From Endomychus coccineus (lineage: Eukaryota > Arthropoda > Insecta > Coleoptera > Endomychidae), in NCBI GenBank assembly GCA_958510875.1, contig OY294072.1:434001-498000 (forward strand): a stretch of 64,000 nucleotides of DNA, read 5' to 3'. Made by a program: the position numbers and the translations under genes. The notes below the pieces were generated by a model that saw only the letters and a list, made by a program, of their open reading frames with translations, made no database searches and was not told the DNA's origin. Of the stretch, positions 11,741 to 24,700 are shown one piece after another (position 1 is the first letter of the stretch; every line of letters starts with the position of its first letter).

Positions 11741-11819
11741 ATCTAAATTGTCATTTCACATTTCGAACGTAGATACAACGTTATGATACATACATATAAT
11801 AACATCTTTCAAGAATTCA

Positions 11820-12002
11820 ATGCCAAATATGGATAAATTATATGGAATAAGGAAAGATGTATACAAGAGTATTTCATATGTTCTTGGAAAGGAAAGCATT
11901 CAATGTTCAATTTACATGTACCTATCATTTCATACATATGTCAGTTGGTGGAAAAATTTCACCAAATCGTTATCAAAATTGTATGGAAACGTACATGCAT
12001 GA
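11820..12002 (+). pseudogene. ORF68 remnant in U1, frame-shifted
   Basis: Starts MPNMDKLYGIRKDVYKS like the intact 68-codon frame of U3, U4 and U8, but small indels change the frame after the glycine-lysine-glutamate stretch. The product is unknown. Confidence 0.3.
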
Positions 12003-12045
12003 AAATGATTATAAAAGTCTTCAACAATGAAGTTGCTGCCACAAG

Positions 12046-12067
12046 GTATACTTTCGACAAAGTATAC
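12046..12067 (+). other. U1 hairpin, perfect 9-bp stem
   Basis: Arms GTATACTTT and AAAGTATAC with loop CGAC. Only this copy has CG in the loop; the stem is the same in all eight units. Confidence 0.7.
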
Positions 12068-12441
12068 ATCACTATATGGATGTTATACAACATTAAGAGA
12101 GATGACGGGAAAGTTTACAAATGATAGATTGTACAGTTTCAATACTTCAAATTGAGCTTTGTAAATATATATTTGAAAAGAACCCAGGTTAGAGTAAAGT
12201 TTAATGATGACATACTTCCATTCATTCAGTTATTCCTGACATATATCAGATAGATTCGGGCTGAAAAGAGAAAAACGGGTAATAATTTTTTTATTATAAC
12301 ATACCTTCCTCTGATTTCTCTGTACTGTAACTAGCTAGCATAAAGTAACTTCACAGATAATGCAAATAGCATTAAAAATAATTGAAAAAGCAGCTTGAGA
12401 GATTTACATACAAAAGTAGTTGCAAACAACATTATCTGATT

Positions 12442-13313
12442 GAAAGTTATCGAATAACATTTCAACTTCAACTGAGGAAAGATTTCCAAATAATATGTCA
12501 GACCTAACGGGGTAGAGGTGGGAGGTATTCTCCTTCGATTACTTAAGTAGTAACTGTATCTTACTTCAGAAAAGAGAATGGTATAGTTACAGACTTGCAT
12601 AATATATCATTGTCTGATTTCAAGTATTTGTTGATTCACAAATAGTTGGTTTTATTTAGGTTTTTTCTTTTACATTTGAGAATTTAATAAATAATAAAAG
12701 AGTTCACATTGTGGATAAACTATATCACTAAATAAGAAATAATCACCATTATCCACTAAAAATACTATTAAAGTACAAAGGACCTTTCGACAAGCAAAAG
12801 GCATCAGAGTTGACAGATTCTCTGTAATTGAGCAGTTCTTTTACTGGATAAGGTTGATTTTTTTTTTATTTATATTTGAAAGTTATCGAATAACATTTTA
12901 ACTTCAACTGAGGAAAGATTTCCAAATAATATATCAGACCCTAAGGGGTGTTGGGGTTTTAGGTATTGTCCTTCGATTACTTAAGTGGTAACTGTATCTT
13001 ACTTCAGAAAAGAGAATGGTATAGTTACAGACTTGCATAATATATCATTGTCTGATTTCAAGTATTTGTTCATTCACAAATAGGTGGTTTTATTTAGGTT
13101 TTTTCTTTTACATTTGAAAATTTAATAAACATATCAAAAGAGTTCCCATTGTGGATAAACTATATCACTAAATAAAGAATAATCACCATCATCTACTAAA
13201 AATACTATCAAAGTACAGAGTAGCTATCGAATTGCATTATAAAGAGGAATACCCTCCTACATACTGGTTCTATTTAGGTACTCTCTTTACTGGGAAACTT
13301 TTCCAAATAATAA
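12442..13313 (+). repeat. Tandem duplication of 436 bp in U1
   Basis: GAAAGTTATCGAATAACATTT at 12442 and 12878 begin two similar copies that run through TTCGATTACTTAAGTRGTAACTG and the TATCCACTAAAAATACTAT segment. Related single copies lie in U2, U3, U4 and U6. No coding content. Confidence 0.75.
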
Positions 13314-13567
13314 ATCACAACCAAAAGGGGGTTGGGTCATCTTCGATTACTTAAATAGTAATGTAGGTATGTTACTCCACAAGAAGTAAGAAAATTATTG
13401 ATTTAACTATTATATAGGTAGGTACTTTTGAAGAAATAGAGTTACCCTCCATTCAAAGGATTAATTGAATTTATTTAATATATCTACCTACTTCTGATGT
13501 TATATGTAAAACGATTACAAACTAAATAAATCTAAAATGAATACTTTTCAAACATATAAGTACATAA

Positions 13568-15715
13568 TATCCTAATGATATCAGTTTCCACATTGAAAAT
13601 GGAGCTTTATATATTCGGTTTGGAGCATGTTCTGTCTATGAATATTTTGGTATCTATAGGTGCTATAACTGCTCAGGTTTTGGTCATAGTGCTAAAGACT
13701 GTAAAATAGAAAATGTTTGTTTGAAATGTGGCAATCATGATCAATCTGGTATTAATTGTGATAGTGAATCAAACAGATGTCCCAACCGTGTAGAAGCAAA
13801 TGACAAATTCTCTTTAAAATTGAATTCGAATCATTCCCCATTCGATTATAACTGTCCAGTGTTAGTTCAAATAATTAACGAAAATTAGAAATGGAAACAA
13901 ATCAATAGCAATTACCTAATAACAAACTCGATACCTCTAAAATGTCAAACTTCTCTAAAATTTTACGTTATAACATTCAATGTCTAAGAGACAAAACTTC
14001 AGAACTAGAAGCTTTTCTAATAGGTAAAAGTTATGATATACTTTGTATAAATGAACATTGGTTGGGATCTGACGAATTATAAACACTCTGAACATAAGTG
14101 GTTTTGTAAATCTCTCAGCTTTTTGCAGAACAACGCATAAACATGGGGGAGTGGGTATTTTTATAAGTAATATCATAGAAGCAATTCCGTTAGCCTTTGA
14201 TACTCAAGAAATATCTGATGAAATACATTTTGAAATAGCAGGTATAATGTACAACAATATACAGGTACTGACAATCTATCGCTCACCTCTTGGGGATTTT
14301 GACATATTTTTAAATAGATTAGATGCAACATTTAATAAGCTATCATTACACAAAGGTACTATAATAACTGGGAACTTTAACGTACATTTCCATTCAGATA
14401 GTAAAGAATCTCAGTTACTATGTAATATGTTTGAATCCTACAGACTACATAAAACTGTTCATAACTATACTAGAAACGGAGCAACTCTTGATAACATATT
14501 TACCAATTTTAACAGCAATTGTTATGTTGCAACAGTAACAGATCTCAATTTATCTGATCATCTTGCTATATCATTTAATTTTGAAGTGGAAAACAAAACA
14601 TCATTAAATAATAAAATCAGAATAACCTACAGACCAATAACAGAACAAGGCTTCTTTAAACTTTATAATTATGTAGATAAAGTACATTGGTCATTTGTAA
14701 ACAATTCTCAAATAAATGTAAATAACAAATTTGATCATTTTTTAAATCTGATAATAGATGTCTGTGATTCTAGCTTCCCAATGAAAACAAAATTTATAAA
14801 ACAAAACGAACCTAACATACCTAAAATACATTGGTTCAATGACAACTTAAAACAAAGTAGAGAAAAATTGCAGTTATCAAACAGTTTAAATAAAACTAAT
14901 CCACAAATTGTTTCCAATGAATCACTTAATAAATTTAAAAAAGGTATCGTGAGGACATTAATAAAAGTAAAAAAGAAGCTAACGATAAATACATTAACAA
15001 TTCAAAAAATATGCAAAAGGCATTGTGCCACTGATTTAAATATTTTTTTTACAAATATAGCAGAATCCCTTGTCAAGAATCTTCCACCTTTACAAAATAA
15101 TCCTATTGATTATACAAAAAAAATTAATTCAGTCTTCCATTCAGAATTTAAATTCATAGAAGTTACTTTCAATGAAATGAGAGATATAATTTCAAATTTA
15201 AATAATAGTCCCAGCAAGGACACTTATAATATAAATGTTAAAATACTTAAAACTATTCTAAATTTTATCGTTTTTCCTCTATGTAAAATTATAAACCAAC
15301 GTATCACCTCTAACATTTTTCCAGATTCCCTCAAAATATCTAAAGTAGTTCCGATTTACAAAAAAGGCTTATGCGATGATGTTGATAACTATAGGCCAAT
15401 ATCAATTACACCCATCTTTGGCAAAATTTTTGAGACTGTGCTGAAACGGCAAATAACATACTATTTTGAGGCAAATAATTGGTTTAATAAATGTCAATTT
15501 GGATTTCGTAGCAATGTTTCTACTACAGCTGCTATAAACAAACTTACTAGCTATGTTCGAGAATGTTTTGAGGAAAAGAAGTTCATGCAAGCCTCCTTTT
15601 TCGACGTTACCAAGGCTTTTGACTGTGTGTCCCATGATCTGTTGATGCAAAAGCTCCAAGAATACAACTTTGATAACAATAGTATAAATCTTATTAAATC
15701 ATACTTAATTATAAA
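13568..15715 (+). pseudogene. Non-LTR retrotransposon family A, U1 copy (gag end, endonuclease, RT)
   Basis: Jockey/CR1-like remnant. The gag-like end (13568-13888) has two zinc knuckles, CYNCSGFGHSAKDC and CLKCGNHDQSGINC. A 10-base deletion relative to U2 puts it out of frame (TAG at 13886). The endonuclease start NIQCLRDKTSELEAF ends at DEL-stop (14080), where a one-base shift common to all copies breaks the frame. The long frame 14151-15715 holds the rest of the endonuclease (SDH motif) and RT fingers/palm up to FDVTKAFDCVSHDLL, motif A. The copy is cut after KSYL and joined to BEL/Pao sequence, so the FADD box is missing. Confidence 0.88.
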
Positions 15716-15720
15716 ATGAA

Positions 15721-16167
15721 TTGATCGAACTTTTAAAATTGGGTACATTCAAGCTACATAAATGGTGTTCCAATAGGAAGAAACTTCTTAAGGACATATC
15801 AATTGAAAATCAGCATTTTGATGACATTGATATGAATACTGCTAATATGGTTTTTGAAACTTTAGGTTTATTTTATGATGTAAACTTAGATAAATTCAAA
15901 ATGGTTTGTCCACCCCAATGTTTGAATAGTCATTTTACCAAAAGACAAATTTTAAGTTTCGTTTGCAAATTTTATGATCCTCTTGAATTGGTGGGGCCTA
16001 TATTGGTTATGGCTATGGCTCAAAAAATAACATTGGAACGAACCTCTACCCTCTGCTTTGAATAAACAGTGGTCAGAATTCTCAACAAGTCTTTTATCGA
16101 TGCCTCCAATTTATATCGAACTAAATTTAAATATGTATAATGCTGAGTTTATTGAATTATTAGGATA
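15721..16167 (+). pseudogene. BEL/Pao retrotransposon pol fragment
   Basis: Frame beginning ELLKLGTFKLHKWCSN and containing NMVFETLGLFYDV, FTKRQILSFVCKFYDPLELVGPI is typical of the BEL/Pao polymerase downstream of the RT catalytic core. A frameshift near 16026 moves the continuation to HWNEPLPSALNKQWSEF, which ends at a stop near 16165. No LTRs, protease or integrase are visible. It occurs only in U1, inserted between family A and the mariner remnant. Confidence 0.85.
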
Positions 16168-16204
16168 ATGTGACAGTTTTCAAAGTGCTTATGGGTGTTG
16201 TCTA

Positions 16205-16890
16205 TACAGTGTGTAAACGCCAAACGGAATAAATTCATTATTTCGATTACTATACATATTTAAAAAAAATCCCGAAACATGTCAAATTTAAATTATAAAT
16301 TGACGTCCTTCTACGTGAAAATGCGACCCCTATCTTCAACCCCCTCTGAATGTCAGGTACAACACCCTATTTTTGAAATAGGAAGTATAGGCTTGTGATA
16401 TATCGTTTGAAAGGTCTCTCCATTCAAAAATGTTATCGCTTTCAAGTTTATTGCAACAATTAACATAGAATAAAATAAAATCATGTGGTTACCGAAATTC
16501 GCTACAATACAATCAAAAACTAAAATGTAATTCAAAACGTGATAAAATGTAAAACACTAAAAAGAACTATGTATTTTAATAAAGTAGATGTTCCTTATCT
16601 TAAATAAAACTGTCTTCTAACATTATTGAACATATCAGGCGTGATTGACCTCATCACAAGCGTTATTCGTTCTTTCAAGTCATTTAAATCAAAAGGTTTA
16701 GTTTTGTACACAATGGTCTTCACATATCCCCATAGAAAGAAATCTAATAATGTAAGATCAGGTGATCGCGCTGACCATTCAATCGTACTGCCGGACATTA
16801 AATTGGTAATGTGGTGGTGCTCCATCCTGCTGGAACCATATCGTATTCACTGGAACTTGAGGGTTTCCTGGATTAGGATATAAATTTGCC
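16205..16890 (-). pseudogene. Tc1/mariner-type transposase, 3' remnant in U1
   Basis: Read on the minus strand: FQQDGAPPHY (second catalytic Asp), then a short deletion with a frame change, then IEWSARSPDLTLLDFFLWGYV (third acidic residue region) to the end VRRQFYLR. The N-terminal domain and first Asp are missing. Sequence downstream to about 16205 is kept only in U1 and may contain the terminal repeat (ACAGTGTGTAAACGCC); I could not find its partner. Confidence 0.82.
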
Positions 16891-17364
16891 AATGGTCGAA
16901 ATGTTAACTTTGAACCTTTTAGAAGGTGGTGATAGCCACAAATCTGCTCGAAAACTGTTTTGAAATGGTTAATTTTGGATAAATAAACGGTTTTCTATAA
17001 GGTACCTTCCTCTGTTTAGTTAAAATAGTTAGGTACTTTTGGAAAAATAGAGTTGCTTTTCATTCAAATAAGTAATGAAAATGATACATCCGTATAAGTA
17101 AGTAACTGTTATAGTAACTATATGTAGATTCTTTCATAATGTGCCAAAGATTTTTAAACAAGTTAATATCAGAATGTACTTCCGTCAATGAATTAATTAA
17201 ATTTGTATTTTACAATATCAATGATTCAAAGACATTTTAATTTTGAAAAAGTGGAGTTGCAATATTTTAATTTGTTGTATAGTATTTGAGGAGCCATGTA
17301 GTTGTAGAGCGACTATATTTTATGAGCATTTTCTTTTGCAATACTTGAAGTTTCAATGATTGAA

Positions 17365-17625
17365 TTATATAACCTTGAATTGGCCAAGTGACGTACTCTA
17401 CAACTATACCTTCGACTAAGATTTGACTCCATTCCAATTTTATACTCTTCTATGAATATCTACCACTCTCAATCTATCTAACCTATGAATGTCAAAGTGA
17501 CATACGATCCAAACCATAGAATAACTTGTGACACGTGCTAATAGTAAAAGTTTCTATAAATGCGTACCCATCTCTGTATAACCTACAACTGCCAAAGTGA
17601 CTTCTGTCATCGTGACAACCTAAAG
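17365..17625 (+). promoter_or_regulatory. U2 TATA/TGAC-box module
   Basis: As in U1, with three TATA-like boxes. The first is followed by AAGTGACGTACTCT, a deleted form of the palindrome GTGACGTACGTCAC found in U4-U6 and U8. One GCGGGGCGTAG copy follows near 17712. Confidence 0.38.
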
Positions 17626-18263
17626 GTGCTCATACGCCTCACATAAAGGTAAACACGCACCATCCGACTAAACCCTTACAAAGGCGTAGCACATAAAAAC
17701 AACTGTACGTCAGCGGGGCGTAGCCCGTAAAATCAACTAGTCGGTATTAGAATAAGCGGCAGTTTAAGTTGGTAGTTAAGTTACTAAAAATCAAACTAGG
17801 AATATGCGATTTTCGACCATATCGACGGTCAACTTTGTACACGACAAGCTGAAATATGCGAGCGTAGCGAGCTCGAAAAATGATTGAAACGTTAACTTTG
17901 AACCTTTTAAAAGGTCGTGATAGCCCCAAACCGGGTCGAAAACGGTTTTGAAATAGTTAATTTTCCGTAAATCGAATGACGTTCACGTTAGAAGCCCGTA
18001 GCTCGCGAGTTAGAAAAGTGCAAAAATAGTGCTCCCTCCTACGACTTTAAGGGGACATTTGGAGTGCGGTTTTCGATCCATGTCGTTAGATTATGAACCG
18101 GGTCAACTTAATAGCATAGTCTCGGGCCCCAAAATGTCTTTTAAATACGAAAATTTAATCCAAATAGAAACAGGTACTCTCAGGTCTCACCTATGCACGT
18201 CTAACGTGCAACGTACCAAAGGGAATTTTCTAGCTACTAAAATATACCCGAAGCGGATAAATG

Positions 18264-18716
18264 CTAGCGGCCCATAGCAAAAAAGACTTTATTACAGCTG
18301 GCGCCGGCCGCACGGGCCACGAAACGGCCCCAAATTAACAAGATCGAGGTAAAATGTATAAACTCTAACTGACGCGTAGCGAGCTCCTCGAGGCATATGT
18401 CAAAATCATTTCGTTCGTAGCTTATTACATAGGACATCTGGCGTTCATGGAATTGTGTTTTTAGATAATTTAATCCTTCTAATTTCGATAGGCCAAGTGA
18501 AAATCCCGGAGCCTCAAGCGCTAAAGATATCTGAGTATTTAAACTTTCGTATAAAATTGCGAAATTTGGCATTCTTAGAAACGTCAAATTAATTAATCTG
18601 ACACAAGAGTTGGGGATATTTTTATTCAAATCGATATAATACCACTTTTTGTCGGCCATGATGTAATAATAATAATGAAAATTTCTCAAATCGAAAACTA
18701 GAGCCTGTACTTTCAA
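18264..18716 (-). CDS. ORF150, copy in U2, unknown protein
   Basis: Intact 150 codons. The first 19 residues differ from the U1 type (MKVQALVFDLRNFHYYYYIM), and the internal start CATCATGGCC matches a good eukaryotic start context, giving MADKKWYYIDLNKN. This supports translation from the inner ATG (about 131 residues). The N-terminal third and the ISYERNDFDICLEELATRQ part vary between units; the centre and C-terminus do not. Compared with U7 over 131 codons I count 43 changed codons, 12 of them silent, close to a neutral expectation. Confidence 0.4.
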   Translation of the reverse strand: MKVQALVFDLRNFHYYYYIMADKKWYYIDLNKNIPNSCVRLINLTFLRMPNFAILYESLNTQISLALEAPGFSLGLSKLEGLNYLKTQFHERQMSYVISYERNDFDICLEELATRQLEFIHFTSILLIWGRFVARAAGASCNKVFFAMGR

Positions 18717-19021
18717 TTAAAATTCACCATTCGAAAGATCGTCATCGATAATGCAAACAAATTATTATAGTATACCGTTTAACCCAAAAATGCCTCTAAA
18801 TAGGTCAAATAAATTGATAAAGATTCGACGTCGTTTGACGGTAACCTATGTAAGAATTTACTGATAATTTTCGAAAGCGATCGATTTCGGAGGTGTATGT
18901 ATAATAAAACGATGTAGAAATAATGTCAAGAGATCTTAAATAGCTATATACTGCTCAGAAATTCCCAAAATGGTCCATGGACGAAGGTATACTTCCGAGG
19001 GAAATATGTACATTTCCACAT

Positions 19022-19303
19022 CTATAGTTCATGTGGGGCTACTGAAACTATTTCTATCGTCGTAAAATGTTCCAGCGAACCTCTGTGGTCTCGGAGATAA
19101 CCTCCTCTCACGTATTTAATCTCTGGCAAGCGTAAGTTGTGAATATCATGTTTCCATTCAAAAGTACTTGAATATGATACAACAAAGGGGCCCCATCTAT
19201 TAAAAAACGTTCTAGAGGTATGTCTGAACAATATGTAACAATAAGATTCAACATACTTTATTTCAGATTTGAATATATGAATTATATCAAGGTTTGGAAC
19301 CAA
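19022..19303 (-). CDS. Hypothetical 93-codon frame, U2
   Basis: Open frame on the minus strand containing RTFFNRWGPFVVSYSSTFEW. It is kept almost unchanged at 41400-41681 (U5) and 50068-50349 (U6), as expected from recent duplication. In the divergent U7 the aligned frame has a stop where RWGP should be, and U1-type units lose the second half. It overlaps the plus-strand intron-like segment. Probably not a gene. Confidence 0.15.
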   Translation of the reverse strand: MVPNLDIIHIFKSEIKYVESYCYILFRHTSRTFFNRWGPFVVSYSSTFEWKHDIHNLRLPEIKYVRGGYLRDHRGSLEHFTTIEIVSVAPHEL

Positions 19304-19570
19304 CAGATATATTCTTGCAGAAATATCGTGACAACACGATATAGAAAGGTATGTACATCATATTCGAGCAGAGTTCAATACATTTTCAATGAATATATCA
19401 AGATATCTGTCATATTCTACAGTAAAAGTAGCAATTTTCAAGTAACGTAGCAGCACGAACATTGGGTTCACTCAGAATTAGTTCAAATTGATGGTACAGG
19501 ACTTTCAATGTACTCGAATAATGTTACTGTATATACAATAAAGATATTTCTATAGACATTTGTATCGTGT
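19218..19570 (+). other. U2 intron-like segments and poly(A) signal
   Basis: GAG|GTATGT to TTTATTTCAG (19218-19266, 49 bp) and AAG|GTATGT to TTCTACAG (19349-19422, 74 bp), then AATAAA at 19537-19542 with a T/GT-rich run after it. The sequence between differs much from U1, yet both splice-like pairs and the AATAAA are kept. Repeated in U5 and U6 at offsets of 22,378 and 31,046. Confidence 0.3.
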
Positions 19571-19869
19571 ATTATGTTTATAGGAATACAAATAGTGATT
19601 TCACATGTTCAACGTAGACACAAGGTTATGTCTTACATTTTACCAAGTATGCGATGCTAAATATGGGTAAATGATATTGAATAAAGCAAGAAAAAGATGT
19701 TTTCAAGAGTATTTCATATGTTGTTGGAATGGAAAGCATTCTTAATGTTCAATTTACATGATGTATCATTTTATACATATGTCAGTTGGTGGAAAAATTT
19801 CACCAAAACAGATGTTACATGCATGAAAATGATTATAAAAGTGTTAAACAATTAATCTGCTACCACAAG

Positions 19870-19891
19870 GTATACTTTCAACAAAGTATAC
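19870..19891 (+). other. U2 hairpin, perfect 9-bp stem
   Basis: Arms GTATACTTT / AAAGTATAC, loop CAAC, about 14 bases after the TAA that closes the decayed ORF68. Confidence 0.7.
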
Positions 19892-20747
19892 ATCACTTTA
19901 TGGATGTTATACAATATTAAGACATATGACGGAGATACATTCAAAGGATAGATGGTACAGTTTCAATACTTTAAATTGAGCTTTGCAAATGTATATATGA
20001 AAAGAATAAAGGTAGGAGGAAAACTTAATAATGAAATGCACCCTTTTTCTTCATTATTCCTGGCATAAGTATCAGATTCGATTGCTTCCTCAACGGGTTG
20101 TAGATTTTTTATAACATAACTTTCTCTGAGACTATCTAGCAATAAAAATGAATATGTACAAACTTGCTTGAGACATGTAGGTACAAACGAAACACAATTG
20201 CATTTTGCAAGTTACTAATAGGAATAAATTCTGTATCTTTGTATTTATAACAAAAAGGGTAAATCGTACAGTTTTAAGACTGGGAATTGGTTTTTACAAT
20301 GGTTCTACTACCGATATGTTTGAGAAATCTTCTCGAATGGTATACTAAGAAGGTGTATCCTTGAGGTAGCTCAAAAGAGAATGTCATTCTGCTTCAGACA
20401 GACAAAATGCTTAGGCTTCCTCAACGGCTAATAGATTTTTTTATAAAATAGCTTTGTCTCATTCCTCAGAGACTGTAATTTGGACTGAAAATAAAGTAAA
20501 AAGTAGCTTCACAGATACTGCAAATAGCATTGAAAATAATTGAAAAAGCAGCTTGAGAGATTAACATACAGAATTGTATTGCATTTAGCATGGCAATGCT
20601 GAAAATTAATTAGCTTGATATTCATAAGGTAGGTATTACAATTTTTTTTCTTACAAGGAGAGGTAATTGTGTGTACCTATTTGTTAGAATGTTGAGAATT
20701 AGGGGGTACAATTACAAAGCAGCATAGGACATTGTCTGAGAAAAGAG

Positions 20748-21718
20748 GGAAAGCAATACAAGCAAATCTTGTATCGATCATATTTATATGAAAAATAAAC
20801 TTCATACAGAATATATTGCTGCTATCATAAAGACAACCATAACAGATCACTATTCCACTTTACTAGCATTAAATATAAATCATATTAAAGGTGTAAAAAA
20901 CGACTTATTGGTGACAAAAATAGACGAGGATAAATTAAGGAAATCATTGGAGGATGAAAATTGGGACACAGTTAATATTGAAATCATTTATAATAAAAAC
21001 ATAAAAAGAAAAGAGTGGATCACAGCAGGCATTTTGAAGTCTATAAAAACTAGAAATTGGCTTTACCAGCAATATCTAAAATATCCAAATAATGAGACTA
21101 TTAATAATTGTTATAAAATATACAGGAATAAACTCAATGGCCTCATTCAACTAAGTGTAATCATTTCAAATACAAAATTATGGATAACGTAGGGTCTAAT
21201 AAAGCATTATGGGAAACAATTAATAAAGTTGAGAACAAAAAGATCAAAAATAAATGGGAAATCAAGGAATTGAAGCTTGAAAGTGATGAGATTGTAAAAA
21301 CTCCTATTGATATTTCAAATGCTTTCAGTAAACACTATGCTAACATAGGTAAAACTTATGCAAAAAAAAATACGAAGGCATGAAACTGACACTCACACTA
21401 ATGAAAATAGGAGTCCTAGATCCATGTTCTTGTACAGTACAACTCCAAATGAGGTCGTTTCTATTATTAATTCAAGTGACAATAATAATGGTACAGGTGA
21501 AGATAAAATATCTAACAAAAGTACTTACGTTCTCTTCTTATGTTAGGGGGCAACCTGAATTCAAGGAATTAAAAACAGGTGACGATTCCTGTTTAGAAAT
21601 TGTCCCTTCATTAAAGTATTTAGGAGTCACAATAGATAAATTTCTAAAATGAGATATACATGCCCAAGAAATGATAAAAAAATTAAGAGGCATTGTTTAC
21701 AGAATGTGTCATTTAAAG
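20748..21718 (+). pseudogene. Non-LTR retrotransposon family B, U2 copy, palm deleted
   Basis: Second non-LTR family. The frame holds the endonuclease end (SCIDHIYMKNK, ITDHYST), the linker (KEWITAGILKSIKTRN, NKALWETINKVENKK) and RT fingers (SMFLYSTTPNEVVSI, GTGEDKIS). Breaks: lost bases near 21150 (compare 43166-43765), an extra A in the run at 21363, deletion of the whole RT palm at ~21541, and a TGA in the thumb (YLGVTIDKFLK-stop-DIHAQ). It is joined at 21718/21719 to family A. The same breaks recur in U5 and U6, except that U5 lacks the one near 21150. Confidence 0.85.
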
Positions 21719-24700
21719 TGATAGTGAATCAAACAGATGTCCCAACCGTGTAGAAGCAAATGACAAATTCTCTTTAAAATTGAATTCGAATCATTCCCCA
21801 TTCGATTATAACTGTCCAGTATTAGTTCAAAAAATTAACAATGAGAAACGAAAATTAGAAATGGAAACAAATCAATATCAATTACCTAATAACAAACTCG
21901 ATACCTCTAAAATGTCAAACTTCTCTAAAATTTTACATTATAACATTCAATGTCTAAGAAACAAAACTTCAGAACTAGAAGCTTTTTTAATAGGTAAAAG
22001 TTATGATATACTTTGTATAAATGAACATTGGTTGGGATCTGACGAATTATAAACACTCTGAACATAAGTGGTTTTGTAAATCTCTCAGCTTTTTGCAGAA
22101 CAACGCATAAACATGGGGGAGTGGGTATTTTTACAAGTAATATCATAGAAGCAATTCCGTTAGCCTTTGATACTCAAGAAATATCTGATGAAATACATTT
22201 TGAAATAGCAGGTATAATGTACAACAATATACAGGTACTGACAATCTATCGCTCACCTCTTGAGGATTTTGACATATTTTTAAATAGATTAGATGCAACA
22301 CTTAATAAGCTATCATTACACAAAGGTACTATAATAACTGGGAACTTTAACGTACATTTCCATTCAGATAGTAAAGAATCTCAGTTACTATGTAATATGT
22401 TTGAATCCTACGGACTACATAAAACTGTTCATAACTATACTAGAAACGGAGCAACTCTTGATAACATATTTACCAATTTTAACAGCAATTGTTATGTTGC
22501 AACAGTAACAGATCCCAATTTATCTGATCATCTTGCTATATCATTTGATTTTGAAGTGGAAAACAAAACATCATTAAATAATAAAATCAGAATAACCTAC
22601 AGACCAATAACAGAACAAGGCTTCTTTAAACTTTATAATTATGTAGATAAAGTACATTGGTCATTTGTAAACAATTCTCAAATAAATGTAAATAACAAAT
22701 TTGATCATTTTTTAAATCTGATAATAGATGTCTGTGATTCTAGCTTCCCAATGAAAACAAAATTTATAAAACAAAACCAACCTAACATACCTAAAATACA
22801 TTGGTTCAATGACAACTTAAGACAAAGTAGAGAAAAATTGCAGTTATCAAGCAGTTTAAATAAAACTAATCCACAAATTGTTTCCAATGAATCACTTAAT
22901 GAATTTAAAAAAGGTATCGTGAGGACATTAATAAAAGTAAAAAAGAAGCTAACGATAAATACATTAACAATTCAAAAAATATGCAAAAGGCATTGTGCCA
23001 CTGATTTAAATATTTTTTTTACAAATATAGCAGAATCCCTTTTCAAGAATCTTCCACCTTTACAAAATAATCCTATTGATTATACAAAAAAAATTAATTT
23101 AGTCTTCCATTCAGAATTTAAATTCATAGAAGTTACTTTCAATGAAATGAGAGATATAATTTCAAATTTAAATAATAGTCCCAGCAAGGACACTTATAAT
23201 ATAAATGTTAAAATAGTTAAAACTATTCTAAATTTGATCGTTTTTCCTCTATGTAAAATTATAAACCAACGTATCACCTCTAACATTTTTCCAGATTCCC
23301 TCAAAATATCTAAAGTAGTTCCGATTTACAAAAAAGGCTTATGCGATGATGTTGATAACTATAGGCCAATATCAATTACACCCATCTTTGGCAAAATTTT
23401 TGAGACTGTGCTGAAACGGCAAATAACATACTATTTTGAGGCAAATAATTGGTTTAATAAATGTCAATTTGGATTTCGTAGCAATGTTTCTACTACAGCT
23501 GCTATAAACAAACTTACTAGCTATGTTCGAGAATGTTTTGAGGAAAAGAAGTTCATGCAAGCCTCCTTTTTTGACGTTACCAAGGCTTTTGACTGTGTGT
23601 CCCATGATCTGTTGATGCAAAAGCTCCAAGAATACAACTTTGATAACAATAGTATAAATCTTATTAAATCATACTTAACTAATCGTATGCAATATGTATC
23701 ATACAACAATGAAAATTCGACAAATAAAATAATCACATTTGGCGTTCCACAAGGATCTGTCTTGGGGCCAACCTTATTTTTAATATACATTAATGACATT
23801 AGCAATTCTCTGTTGTATAAGAACAACATTATTTTATTTGCCGACGACACAACAACACATGATAGTGCTTGGACAGCTTGGAGCAATTGAGTCAACAGGC
23901 CTTGGAAACACGAACCAGTATTTGTAATTGGTTCCTTGCTAATAACCTTAGCATTAATGATAGCAAAACACAAACTTTACATTTTTCACTTAGACCAGTC
24001 AATTTAAATATTGAAACCAACATAGTTAAATTCTTCGGCGTTTATCTCGATTCAAGATTGACATGGGAGCATCATATTGCACAACTATCAAAAAAACTCG
24101 ACAAAGTCATTTTCGTTATACGAAATCTAAAAAATACAATATCAGAGAATGTATTGATGAATGCGTACCATGGTTATTTCCATTCACATATGACATATGC
24201 AATACTATGTTGGGGTTATTCAGCGCAGGCCTCAAGGATCTTTGCAATTCAGAGAAGGTGCATAAGAGTGTTGGCAAACCTAAAATATAGAGCGTGTTTT
24301 AAACAAAAATTTAAATCCTTGAAGATGCTCACTTTTCCAAGTGTTTTTATATTAAATTGTATAACACATGTAAAAAAAAACTGGTTGCTTATGTTAAACA
24401 CTCCAACTATCATGAATATAACACCAGAGGGAAGGACAACTTCAACAGAATCAATAAAACTAGAGATGGACAAGGCCACTATAGCATAAAATTATACAAT
24501 GTTCTACCAGAATCTATTAAAAATTTAAATATCAGAAATTTTGAACACAAAATGAAAACTTTTTTACAAAATGAAACATTCTATAGTATAGATGAGTATC
24601 TAGGTTTTAATTTTGAAGACATTGAAAGTAGTCCTATGTAATATACTATGGTGTTTTATTATGATCTATCTACAATTTTATTATGTAATTAGTTGTATTT

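Larger units (their letters stand above)
7480..16981 (+). repeat. Array unit U1 (~9.5 kb)
   Basis: First recognisable unit. It has an expanded promoter-like ladder (8240-9900), intact ORF150 (10381-10833), the hairpin at 12046, a 436-bp internal duplication, the copy of family A that reaches furthest 5', and the only BEL/Pao piece. Bases ~7400-7480 are a further partial copy of the unit-start module, so an older, truncated unit may lie upstream. Confidence 0.8.

Noticed and set aside
14151..15715. An intact retrotransposon polyprotein (long RT frames)
   Set aside because: Frameshift before it, missing FADD box in U1, and shared frameshifts in the other copies; none can make a full ORF2.
17930..17990. 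tRNA or SINE-like B box (ACCGGGTCGAAAAC)
   Set aside because: Lacks the GGTTCGANTCC pattern and an A box at the proper distance; no cloverleaf could be folded by eye.
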